Shown piece after piece: positions 33,148 to 40,983 of a stretch of 60,745 nt of DNA. The position numbers and the translations under genes are program-made. Below the pieces are notes generated by a model, which saw only the letters and a list, made by a program, of their open reading frames with translations, ran no database searches and was not told where the DNA came from. Each line of letters starts with the position of its first letter. The stretch's first letter is position 1. Source of the DNA: Dehalococcoidia bacterium (GTDB lineage Bacteria; Chloroflexota; Dehalococcoidia; GIF9; AB-539-J10); NCBI GenBank assembly GCA_016930935.1, contig JAFGFT010000003.1, forward strand, positions 1-60,745. The letters run 5' to 3'.

Positions 33148-34671
33148 ATGCGAGCTATTCTCAGCGTTTCAAACAAAGCAGGAGTGACTGACTTCGCACG
33201 GGGTCTCCGTGAGCTTGATGTCGAACTCTACAGTACCGGCGGAACGAAGAAAGCAATCGATGAAGCAGGCATCAAAGTAGCCAGCATATCTGAACTCACA
33301 GGCTTTCCGGAGATACTGGACGGCAGAGTGAAGACGCTGCATCCTGCAGTCCACGGAGGCATCCTGGCCCGCCGCGACCTGACAGAGCACATGGCTGCGA
33401 TTGAGAAGGCAGGCATCGCCACAATCGACCTGGTGGTAGTGAATCTCTACCCCTTCGTCGAAACGGTGACCAAGAGCGGTGTCACTCTCGAAGAGGCAAT
33501 AGAGAACATCGACATCGGCGGCCCAACGATGATTCGCTCCGCCGCGAAGAACTATGAGTCCGTCGCCGTGATAGTCGACCCACGGGACTACGAATGGGTC
33601 CTCGGTCAACTCAAGAGCGGTAGTCTAGGCGTCAAGGAACGGCTGAAGCTCGCTCTCAAGGCATTCCAGCACACTGCATCTTACGACACCGCAATCGCCC
33701 AGTACCTGTCTGATGAGGCGTTCCCTGAGCACATGACCGTCGCTCTCGAAAAGGCGTACGGGCTGCGCTATGGGGAGAACCCCAGGCAATCAGCCTGCTT
33801 CTACACGATGCAGGACGTGAAGGCAACGGACAAAGGACTGGGTGCCCTTGTTCACCTCAATGGTCCTGAGATCTCCTACAACAACCTGCTGGACTTCGAT
33901 TCGGCAATGAACACGCTTGCCGCATTCTCACGTCCCACGGTGGCAGTCCTCAAGCACACAAATCCTTGTGGACTTGCAAGCAGGGAATCTCTCGCAGAAG
34001 CCTATGTACTCGCGCTCTCGGGAGACCCCGTAGCCGCTTTCGGTGGAGTGGTGGCCTGCAATCGACCTATCGACATGGCTACCGCAGAAGAAATCAACAA
34101 GATGCATTATGACGCCGTCATCGCACCTGACTTCGCAGATGACGCGCTTGCTCTGTTGTCGCAGAAGAAGAGCCTTCGACTGGCGAAGGTTCCCTTCCCC
34201 ACGAAAGAGGACAACACTCTCGAGTTTCGACACGTGCGCGGAGGATTCCTTGCGCAGACACGAGATTTTGTGGCAGAGGATGAAATGACTCCGAAGCAGG
34301 TATCGGCAAGAGCGGCAACGCAGTCCGAGCTTGAGGATATGGCGTTCGCATGGCGGGCAGTGAAGGCTATCAAGTCCAACGCCATCGCCATAGTGAAGGA
34401 CTCGGTCTTGCTCGGAATGGGAGCAGGACAGCCTTCACGTGTTGAATCGGTCGCAATTGCACTCAAGAGAGCAGGAGAAAAGGCTGCTGGAGCCGTCATG
34501 GCAAGTGATGCGTTCTTCCCGTTCGCAGACGGTCCTGAACTGGCCCTCAACGCCGATGTGGCAGCATTTATTGAACCCGGCGGCTCGGTCAGAGACAATG
34601 AGGTCATCGAAGCGATTAATGCCAAGGGGGCTGCAATGGTCTTCACCGGCATGAGACATTTCAGACATTGA
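33148..34671 (+). CDS. purH: Bifunctional AICAR transformylase / IMP cyclohydrolase
   Basis: A 507-residue two-domain enzyme catalysing the last two steps to IMP. The N-terminal MGS-like cyclohydrolase starts RAILSVSNKAGVTDFARGL and has STGGTKKAIDEAG and DGRVKTLHPAVHGGIL. The transformylase domain has LRYGENPRQSA and the catalytic KHTNPCG; the C-terminus ends with the usual AMVFTGMRHFRH. GGGAG precedes the start. Confidence 0.97.
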   Translation: MRAILSVSNKAGVTDFARGLRELDVELYSTGGTKKAIDEAGIKVASISELTGFPEILDGRVKTLHPAVHGGILARRDLTEHMAAIEKAGIATIDLVVVNLYPFVETVTKSGVTLEEAIENIDIGGPTMIRSAAKNYESVAVIVDPRDYEWVLGQLKSGSLGVKERLKLALKAFQHTASYDTAIAQYLSDEAFPEHMTVALEKAYGLRYGENPRQSACFYTMQDVKATDKGLGALVHLNGPEISYNNLLDFDSAMNTLAAFSRPTVAVLKHTNPCGLASRESLAEAYVLALSGDPVAAFGGVVACNRPIDMATAEEINKMHYDAVIAPDFADDALALLSQKKSLRLAKVPFPTKEDNTLEFRHVRGGFLAQTRDFVAEDEMTPKQVSARAATQSELEDMAFAWRAVKAIKSNAIAIVKDSVLLGMGAGQPSRVESVAIALKRAGEKAAGAVMASDAFFPFADGPELALNADVAAFIEPGGSVRDNEVIEAINAKGAAMVFTGMRHFRH

Positions 34672-34708
34672 TGCCGAACCAGCCACCAGGGAGGCACAGT
34701 ACAACGCA

Positions 34709-36235
34709 ATGGCACGAGCCGTACTTGTAGTAGATATGCTCCGCGGGTTTCTGGAGGAAGGGCACCCTCTATTCTCCGGTGTTCAAGCCCGCAGAATCAT
34801 CCCCCATGTCCGACGTTTGATTGAGACCGAGGCCAAGCAGGGGGTCCACATCATCTGGGCCTGTGACAGCCACGCCCCTGACGACCCCGAGTTCGCGCAG
34901 TTCCCCCCTCACTGCATCCAGGGAACTGAAGAGGCTGAAATCGTGCCTGAACTCGGCGAGTTCTCAGGGACCACAATCACCAAACAGCATTTCAGCGCGT
35001 TTCTCGGAACGGGTCTCGATGAACTCCTGCATGAACTCAAAGTGGACACGCTGGTTGTGTGTGGTGTGTGCACTGACATCTGCGTACTGCACACTGTGGG
35101 CGATGCAAGAGACAGAGGCTACGTTGTGGAGGTGCCAGCCAGTTGTGTCGCTTCTTTCGACAGTAAGAATCACACATTCGCGCTTGACCACATGGAGAAG
35201 GTCCTTGGTGCCTCCATTACCTCGGAGACTGCTCTGCCCCCGAAGCCGCAGTGGGACATCCCCGAAAGCTGGCTCTCCGGAGACACCGCCGACGTGTACT
35301 TCCTGCGCACCGTGGACATTCTCAAGAAGGAAGGAATAAACCCTGTAGTGACCATGGAAGTGTTCCCCCGGCGCGACGGAATCCTCTGTGGCATCGAACA
35401 GGTGAAGACACTGCTGGCTGAAGTACTACCCAAGAAGGACGCCGAGGTATGGGCGCTTGAAGAGGGACAGTCATTCACCCAGAAGGAAGTCGTCCTCCGA
35501 ATCACCGCCCCATATCAGAGCTTCGGCGTCTACGAAACCTGCTACCTCGGCATCATGGCACACTGCAGCGGCTGGGCAAGCGCCGCACGAGAATGCGTGG
35601 AGGCAGCCAGAGGAATGCCTGTATTGAGCTTTGGAGCACGCCACGTGCATCCCTCGGTAGTCTCAGTCATGGAGTACTCTGCCATCGTCGGGGGTTGCAC
35701 CGGCTGCGCAAGCACCGCGGGAGCCCGCCTTGCTGGCACGAGTCCAATCGGCACTATCCCGCATGCACTCATCATCATGATGGGTTCCACGGTGAAGGCC
35801 ACGCTCGCATTCGACAGAGAGATGCCACCGGATGTTCCGCGCATCGCGCTGGTTGATACATTTGAGGATGAAGTCAGGGAAAGCGTGGCAGTCGCCAAGG
35901 CGATGAAGGGTCGTCTCCATGGCGTTCGCCTCGACACGCCCTCGGAGAGGGGAAGGGTCACGGCTGACCTGGTAAAAGAAGTAAGAGCATGGCTGGACCT
36001 TGAAGGATTCAAGGATATCAGCATAGCCGTAAGCGGAGGTCTGGACCCAGAAAGAATACGCTACTTCCTCGCCGAAGGAGCACCCGTCGACACGTTTGCC
36101 GTCGGAAGCCATATCAGCCACGCGCAGCCACTGGACTTCACTGCCGACCTGCATGAAGTGGACGGCAGACCCATAGCCAAGAGAGGCAGAAAACCAGGAC
36201 TGACGCCAAACCCCCGGCTCAAGAGGGTGCTATAG
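34709..36235 (+). CDS. Nicotinamidase (PncA)-nicotinate phosphoribosyltransferase (PncB) fusion
   Basis: A 508-residue two-domain protein. Residues 1-175 are an isochorismatase-fold nicotinamidase: catalytic D9 (VVDMLRGF), K92 (TKQHFSAF) and C125 (CTDICVLHT), with metal-site CDSH and FPPHC. From about residue 180 the sequence is a nicotinate phosphoribosyltransferase: FGARHVHPSV, GCTGCASTAGARLAGT, IPHALI and the C-terminal AVSGGLDPERI. Together they convert nicotinamide to nicotinate and then to nicotinate mononucleotide (NAD salvage). It follows purH by 37 nt; both purine and NAD routes consume PRPP. Confidence 0.9.
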   Translation: MARAVLVVDMLRGFLEEGHPLFSGVQARRIIPHVRRLIETEAKQGVHIIWACDSHAPDDPEFAQFPPHCIQGTEEAEIVPELGEFSGTTITKQHFSAFLGTGLDELLHELKVDTLVVCGVCTDICVLHTVGDARDRGYVVEVPASCVASFDSKNHTFALDHMEKVLGASITSETALPPKPQWDIPESWLSGDTADVYFLRTVDILKKEGINPVVTMEVFPRRDGILCGIEQVKTLLAEVLPKKDAEVWALEEGQSFTQKEVVLRITAPYQSFGVYETCYLGIMAHCSGWASAARECVEAARGMPVLSFGARHVHPSVVSVMEYSAIVGGCTGCASTAGARLAGTSPIGTIPHALIIMMGSTVKATLAFDREMPPDVPRIALVDTFEDEVRESVAVAKAMKGRLHGVRLDTPSERGRVTADLVKEVRAWLDLEGFKDISIAVSGGLDPERIRYFLAEGAPVDTFAVGSHISHAQPLDFTADLHEVDGRPIAKRGRKPGLTPNPRLKRVL

Positions 36236-36547
36236 CCGGGACGGAGACCGCCGGGAAACCGGTCGTTTCTCAGCATGCCAGAGCCCTGCTGTCGCAGTTC
36301 CGTCCTCAATGCAGTACGGGCATCCTAGAGGAAGCCAGGGGAATACCCTCTTCTCAAGTTCATCCAACTCTTCACGGGAGTAGTGTCCGTGCAACCGCGA
36401 CTTCTGCGCGCTCTGGAGGACTATGCAGCCGTGAGAGGAACGAATCTCTATAGCAGTTGAGTTCCCAATTGCGACGCATACTTACAGGCTGCGCGCCCGT
36501 TATAGTTATAGAACAAAGACGAACAGGATGGCCGGAGGTAGCAACGC
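36236..36547. other. Intergenic region before cvpA
   Basis: This 312-nt stretch contains an ACCG...CGGT type hairpin just after the fusion gene. -10-like hexamers (TATAGT, TATAGA) lie near 36501-36512 without a clear -35, and GGAGGT precedes the cvpA start. No gene or RNA is recognised. Confidence 0.45.
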
Positions 36548-37021
36548 GTGACATGGATTGATATTGCAGTACTCGCAACGATATGCATTCTTGCAGGATT
36601 CGGTTTCTGGAAGGGCATCGTCAGAGCCGTGATTGGGATTGCAGGTTTCCTCGGGGGATTGCTGCTGGCGGGAGCACTGTACAGGCCGCTTGCCGAAACA
36701 ATCTGGCCATCAGGAGGAACAGGTTCGCTGATTGCAGCCTACGCCATCATCTTCTTCGCCACTCTCATAGTGGCTGCGATTGTCGCAGCTCTTTTGTCAC
36801 GGGTAATCCACATGACAGTGCTAGGAGTTGTCGACCGCATCATAGGATTGATAGCAGGAGCATTTATCGCCGTAATGGGATGGGCTCTGCTTCTCGCATT
36901 GCTCGTTTCCCTGAGCCCGAGTACGGCAGAACTGGTGGCAGAATCGCCTCTTGCCCAAGCGCTCGTTGACTGGAGTCCAGCAGCGAGGAATCTGCTGCCC
37001 GACTCGAGCCATACGTTATGA
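36548..37021 (+). CDS. cvpA: CvpA family membrane protein
   Basis: A 157-residue protein with four hydrophobic segments (about residues 5-25, 28-48, 60-85 and 98-122), the CvpA layout. It starts WIDIAVLATICILAGFGFWKGIVRAVIG; the FWKGxxR pattern after the first helix is typical. CvpA is linked to colicin V export and envelope homeostasis in Escherichia coli, but its activity is unknown. GTG 36548 has GGAGGT at 8 nt. It stands alone between the NAD gene and the convergent trxA. Confidence 0.85.
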   Translation: MTWIDIAVLATICILAGFGFWKGIVRAVIGIAGFLGGLLLAGALYRPLAETIWPSGGTGSLIAAYAIIFFATLIVAAIVAALLSRVIHMTVLGVVDRIIGLIAGAFIAVMGWALLLALLVSLSPSTAELVAESPLAQALVDWSPAARNLLPDSSHTL

Positions 37022-37057
37022 GTGGCTCCCGCGCAGAAATCCTCCGCAGGGAGCCAC
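37022..37057. terminator. Hairpin between convergent cvpA and trxA
   Basis: GTGGCTCCC (37022-37030) pairs with GGGAGCCAC (37049-37057) across an 18-nt loop. The stem is perfect but lacks a T-run on either side, so termination would be weak or Rho-assisted. Confidence 0.5.
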
Positions 37058-37076
37058 CACGTCCTTCACTACGGCA

Positions 37077-37403
37077 CTACTCGCCGAGTACGGCGTCCAA
37101 CAACTTCTTGAGTTCCTTCTTGGGCTTCAGACCAACCAGTTGTTGCACCGGTTCGCCTCCCTTGAAGATCAACATCGTCGGAATCGCTGCAATGCCATAC
37201 TTGGCCGCTATCATGCTGTTGTCTTCAACATTGACCTTGGCGAAGCCTATCTTGCCCTCATAATCTCTTGAGAGTTCCTCAATGACCGGGGCAGCCGCCA
37301 GACAAGGAGCGCACCACTGTGCCCAGAAATCCACAAGAACAGGGGTTTCCGACTCCAACACATCGGTCTTGAAACTGTCTTCTCCACTTATGGTCTGTAC
37401 CAT
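37077..37403 (-). CDS. trxA: Thioredoxin
   Basis: A 108-residue thioredoxin, full family length. The active site is WCAPC (FWAQWCAPCLAAAP) rather than the commoner WCGPC; the change may shift redox potential. The cis-proline segment AIPTMLIFKGGE is intact. ATG 37403 is one base after the tatD stop. It reduces protein disulphides in the cytoplasm. Confidence 0.94.
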   Translation of the reverse strand: MVQTISGEDSFKTDVLESETPVLVDFWAQWCAPCLAAAPVIEELSRDYEGKIGFAKVNVEDNSMIAAKYGIAAIPTMLIFKGGEPVQQLVGLKPKKELKKLLDAVLGE

Positions 37404-37404
37404 G

Positions 37405-38199
37405 CTATTCAACCTCCTCGATATCGGGTGACACACCCTCGCCAAGCACCAACCTGGCTCCACGCGTTGTGTATGCTGCTACTGTATCTTCGTGTTCGTC
37501 TCTCAACTCCGCGACCGCACGCAGGCTCCTCAGAACGTCCAACGGGGATGACCGGTACCTCTCAGCTCGTCCGTACCAGACCGGAGTATCCGTCTCAAGC
37601 AGTAGTCGCTCAGATGAAACCGCCCGAACAGCCCGCCTGTGCTCTTCATGATATTCGACGGCAGGTGTTGCAGACACGTAGTACCCGGCGTCCATTATAC
37701 CCCGCAGCACACCGGCAAAACCAGTGAACCAGTGAAACACTGCTATCGGCATGCCCGCATCAGCAACAAGTCGAAAGGCATCGGTCCATGCGTAGCGACT
37801 ATGAACGAGTACCGGCTTCCTGTGGCGTTTCGCCAGCGACAGCACTTCCCCCAGGACTTCGCTCTGCAATGCCTTCGGGACATCTGCAAGAGTCCGCTTG
37901 TGATAGTCAAGGCCAATCTCTCCAACCGCGCAGGCAATCCCAATATTGTCCTCAATGAACTTCAATTCTTGTGCAATCCGCGCTGAGTCGAAGCCAACGA
38001 TGTCACATGGATGCAATCCGAGCGCGGGATGCACGAAGCCCTTGAATCGCTCGGCAATACGAAGCGTTTTCTCATTTGAAGACGCCTCAGTCCCAACCGC
38101 TATGACACCAACAACTCCGGCCTTGCGTGCCAGGTCCAGACAGGCTTCAAGATCTTCAACCTGGTCCAGATGGGCGTGTGTATCAAAGACCTCGTTCAA
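37405..38199 (-). CDS. tatD: TatD family metal-dependent hydrolase (DNase)
   Basis: A 264-residue TIM-barrel hydrolase. Metal ligands are seen in FDTHAHLD, VGEIGLDYH, PVLVHSRYAW, FHWFTG and LLETDTP. TatD proteins are 3'-5' exonucleases or deoxyribonucleases with roles in DNA repair and apoptosis-like clearance. The start is probably TTG 38199, preceded by AAAGGA, which abuts the stop of the preceding gene. It is co-transcribed with trxA. Confidence 0.9.
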   Translation of the reverse strand: MNEVFDTHAHLDQVEDLEACLDLARKAGVVGVIAVGTEASSNEKTLRIAERFKGFVHPALGLHPCDIVGFDSARIAQELKFIEDNIGIACAVGEIGLDYHKRTLADVPKALQSEVLGEVLSLAKRHRKPVLVHSRYAWTDAFRLVADAGMPIAVFHWFTGFAGVLRGIMDAGYYVSATPAVEYHEEHRRAVRAVSSERLLLETDTPVWYGRAERYRSSPLDVLRSLRAVAELRDEHEDTVAAYTTRGARLVLGEGVSPDIEEVE

Positions 38200-38507
38200 T
38201 GTTCCTGTTCCTTTCTGATTCTTTCCTGCAATGCAAGTCCCTCGGCCGTTGGCCTGTATACGCACAATGCATTGTCGCCACCCATCTCGCGGACAATCAT
38301 TCCTGAGCGAATGAGAACATTCAACATTGTTTCCCCGAAGTAGCCGGTAATCTGCAGATAGTGATCCGGAACCGGACGTTCGGTCCTACGATACCTCGCA
38401 CATATCCGGCGCAGCAACCATTCCGGCTCCTCATCCAGACTGCGTTCCAACTCCTGCATCGCATCAGTCTGGTGTATTCTTTCCACGAATTCTTCGAATG
38501 CCGACAT
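38196..38507 (-). CDS. Small protein of unknown function, possible winged-helix end
   Basis: A 103-residue protein that I do not recognise. The first third is acidic and helical (MSAFEEFVERIHQTDAMQELE). The rest (LLRRICARYRR, then YFGETMLNVLIRSGMIVRE and YRPTAEGLALQERIRKE) has the spacing of a winged-helix domain with a TAEG turn like PadR and MarR proteins. ATG 38507 follows GGGGGA. It overlaps the tatD start, so the two are probably co-translated. Promoter candidate on the minus strand: TTGCTG, 17 bp, TAGAAT (38548-38543). Confidence 0.7.
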   Translation of the reverse strand: MSAFEEFVERIHQTDAMQELERSLDEEPEWLLRRICARYRRTERPVPDHYLQITGYFGETMLNVLIRSGMIVREMGGDNALCVYRPTAEGLALQERIRKEQEH

Positions 38508-38583
38508 AGTTCCCCCTTGATTCAACACGCAGCAGGTCAGTTATTCTAGTCACTGCAGTCTGACACAGCAAACGAGTGGCCGA

Positions 38584-38612
38584 TTGACACCTGTTTTCAC
38601 CACTGCTAGTGT
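38584..38612 (+). promoter_or_regulatory. Promoter and possible operator of padR
   Basis: -35 TTGACA (38584-38589), 17-bp spacer, weak -10 TAGTGT (38607-38612). An inverted repeat CACT-GCT-AGTG (38601-38611) covers the -10, which would suit autorepression by the PadR product. Confidence 0.5.
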
Positions 38613-38641
38613 AGATGGAGAGAACCACGCAGGAAGAGACT

Positions 38642-38980
38642 ATGACCAACTACGACAGGGAACTACTGAAAGGAAGTACCGAGGGACTGGTCCTGAGTGT
38701 AATCAGCAACGGGCCAACCTACGGGTACGAACTTATTCGAGAGTTGGAAGCACGTAGCAACGGGTACTTCCACTTCCGTGAGGGCACTCTCTATCCCGCA
38801 CTCCACAAGATGGAGAAGGAAGGTCTCATTGAGGGGAAATGGCAGACTTTGCCGGGAGGGCAAGAACGCCGCTACTACTACATAACTCCTCTGGGTGCTG
38901 ACATGCTCTCTCGCCGGCGAAGTGTCTGGAGCGAATTTTCTGCAGCGGTCAGGTCCGTCCTCAATGCCAAGACCGCCTGA
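38642..38980 (+). CDS. PadR family transcriptional regulator
   Basis: A 112-residue winged-helix repressor of the short PadR subfamily. The core LLKGSTEGLVLSVISNGPTYGYELIRELE is followed by FREGTLYPALHKMEKEGLI and GQERRYYYITPLG. PadR proteins bind palindromic operators as dimers and often control a neighbouring membrane protein. ATG 38642 follows AGGAAGAG. The next gene, 9 nt downstream, is the usual partner type. Confidence 0.93.
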   Translation: MTNYDRELLKGSTEGLVLSVISNGPTYGYELIRELEARSNGYFHFREGTLYPALHKMEKEGLIEGKWQTLPGGQERRYYYITPLGADMLSRRRSVWSEFSAAVRSVLNAKTA

Positions 38981-38989
38981 ACGGGGTAC

Positions 38990-39877
38990 ATGCGCAACAC
39001 ACTTAGTCGGTACGTATCCGCACTGACCGACAGCCTCAGAATCGATTCTCGCGTCCGTGATGCAATCGACAAAGAGATTCGAACCCATCTCGAAGACCAC
39101 AGAAACGCTCTCATACGTAGTGGCCTTACTGAAGAAGAGGCCAATGACGCTGCAATCAATTCTTTTGGCGATGGCCGCCTCATTGCACATGACCTCCTGA
39201 ATATTCACTCCAAGGGCAAGTGGCAGGATGCGTTTCTCACGGCGCTACCGCACATGGTCGTGGCCATGCTTCTCACAGCCTGTTTCCGCTATGGGGCCGT
39301 ATGGGGCGCAGCATTTCTCCTGGCAACAGTCGTGGGAGTCTACCATCTCGTGTCCCGCAGGGCCCCATCGTGGTCCTTCAGCTGGCTGGGCTACTGTCTG
39401 CTCCCGTTCATGCTGCTTGCGCTTCTACTGCTGGATGTCACAAAGTGGTGGACCATCCTGGGAATCGCGTATATCCCTTGTGCAATCGTACTCATACTGT
39501 ACGTCGTCAAACTGACGGCATCCAGAGATGTGCTCTACGTCTCTCTCATGCTCGCACCATGGGTGGTCATCTTTGCGTGGTGTACTGCAACAGACAGTCT
39601 GGTCAACCTACAGACAGGTAACGTGAACTCCTACGCGCTGCAGGACCATGCGCGTGACCTTGTGGGCAGCTTCGTCGTTCTCGCAATATCGAGCGTCGCA
39701 TTCACGCGAATCGGGGCTCGATGGGGAAAGGCCCTCGCCCTCATCATCCCAATGGGATTCGTCTTCACATACGTGACACTGAGGTGCTGGACCAGCCTAT
39801 CTTTGTGGGGATGGATTGCATCGGCGCTGGCACTGGTACTCATATCCGCGCCAACTTTGCGGGAGTTCAGAAGCTAG
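38990..39877 (+). CDS. Membrane protein with N-terminal permease-prefix (HAAS-type) domain
   Basis: A 295-residue protein. Residues 1-70 are a soluble helical domain (VRDAIDKEIRTHLEDHRNALIRSGLTEEEANDAAINSFGDG overall pattern), typical of signalling or permease-prefix domains encoded after PadR genes. Residues 80-290 hold about seven hydrophobic segments. PadR-plus-HAAS pairs are thought to sense membrane or envelope stress; the role of this one is unknown. Stops 10 nt before the convergent ruvB stop. Confidence 0.8.
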   Translation: MRNTLSRYVSALTDSLRIDSRVRDAIDKEIRTHLEDHRNALIRSGLTEEEANDAAINSFGDGRLIAHDLLNIHSKGKWQDAFLTALPHMVVAMLLTACFRYGAVWGAAFLLATVVGVYHLVSRRAPSWSFSWLGYCLLPFMLLALLLLDVTKWWTILGIAYIPCAIVLILYVVKLTASRDVLYVSLMLAPWVVIFAWCTATDSLVNLQTGNVNSYALQDHARDLVGSFVVLAISSVAFTRIGARWGKALALIIPMGFVFTYVTLRCWTSLSLWGWIASALALVLISAPTLREFRS

Positions 39878-39886
39878 AAGGAAGTA

Positions 39887-40942
39887 TCACGCCTCTTGCC
39901 ACAGTCCCCCCTGCCTTGAGGTTCCCCTGGTATACGGCAGCCCCATGTGTTCGTATGCCAAACGCGTGGCTACCCGACCCCTGGGAGTCCTGTCCAGGAA
40001 GCCCAATTGCAGGAGGTAAGGTTCATAGACATCCGTGATGGTGTCAGCGTCTTCGCTGACTGAAGCGGCAATCGTATCAAGTCCTACCGGCCCCCCGTCG
40101 AACTTCTCCATGATTGCAAGGAGCAGCTTATGGTCGATTTCATCCAATCCGACAGAATCGATTTCCAGCCGAGCCAGCCCTTCCTGCGCCGTCTCCTCAG
40201 TGATCTTGCCTGCTGCAACAACCTGCGCATAATCACGCAATCTTCTTAACAGACGATTGGCTACGCGCGGGGTTCCTCTTGACCGCTTGGCCACCAGCAT
40301 CAATCCTGCGTCGTCTGCGGGGATGTTCATGATGACTGCGGAGCGCTTCAGAATAAGGCGTATCGCCTCATCGTCGTAGAAGTCGAGGTGACAGGCGATT
40401 CCGAACCGGTCTCTCAAAGGAGGAGTCAGCAAAGCGTACCGCGTCGTTGCTCCGATAAGTGTAAAAGGGGGAAGTGTGAGTCTCAGCCCCCGCGCGCCGG
40501 GGCCTTTCCCGAGAAAGACATCGAAGACGAAATCTTCCATTGCGGGATACAGTTTCTCTTCAACCACCCTGCTCAGGCGGTGAACCTCATCGATAAATAT
40601 GACGTCACCCTCCTGGAGATTGGTCAGCAAGGCAGCCAGATCACCGGGACGCTCAACCGCGGGGCCGGACGTCACCTTGATGCTGACTCCTAGTTCAGCT
40701 GCAACGATGTGCGCGAGCGTGGTCTTGCCAAGTCCTGGAGGTCCATGCAATACGACGTGGTCAAGACGCTCGCCGCGCTTCTGTGCGGCAGTAATCGCAA
40801 TGCTGAGATGCTCCTTGACCTTGGACTGTCCGATGAAATCGGGAAGCCGTTGAGGACGCAGACTTAGTTCTGCAGGGACATCCTCAACGGCTGACGTTCC
40901 CGATATGACTCGATTTTCTTCTTCAGGCGCCTTTCGAACCAT
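39887..40942 (-). CDS. ruvB: Holliday junction branch migration ATPase RuvB
   Basis: A 351-residue AAA+ motor. Walker A is GPPGLGKTT (67-75), Walker B is IFIDEVHRL, and the arginine-finger region is [10 protein letters not shown]. The C-terminal winged helix contains [17 protein letters not shown]. It drives branch migration with RuvA. It lies downstream of rpoC on the same strand (41 nt gap) with neither ruvA nor ruvC nearby, so it may be read from the rpoBC transcript. Confidence 0.96.
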   Translation of the reverse strand: MVRKAPEEENRVISGTSAVEDVPAELSLRPQRLPDFIGQSKVKEHLSIAITAAQKRGERLDHVVLHGPPGLGKTTLAHIVAAELGVSIKVTSGPAVERPGDLAALLTNLQEGDVIFIDEVHRLSRVVEEKLYPAMEDFVFDVFLGKGPGARGLRLTLPPFTLIGATTRYALLTPPLRDRFGIACHLDFYDDEAIRLILKRSAVIMNIPADDAGLMLVAKRSRGTPRVANRLLRRLRDYAQVVAAGKITEETAQEGLARLEIDSVGLDEIDHKLLLAIMEKFDGGPVGLDTIAASVSEDADTITDVYEPYLLQLGFLDRTPRGRVATRLAYEHMGLPYTRGTSRQGGLWQEA

Positions 40943-40983
40943 TCTGTCGCAGTTCGCAATTCAGCAGGAGTGCTTCACTCTTG

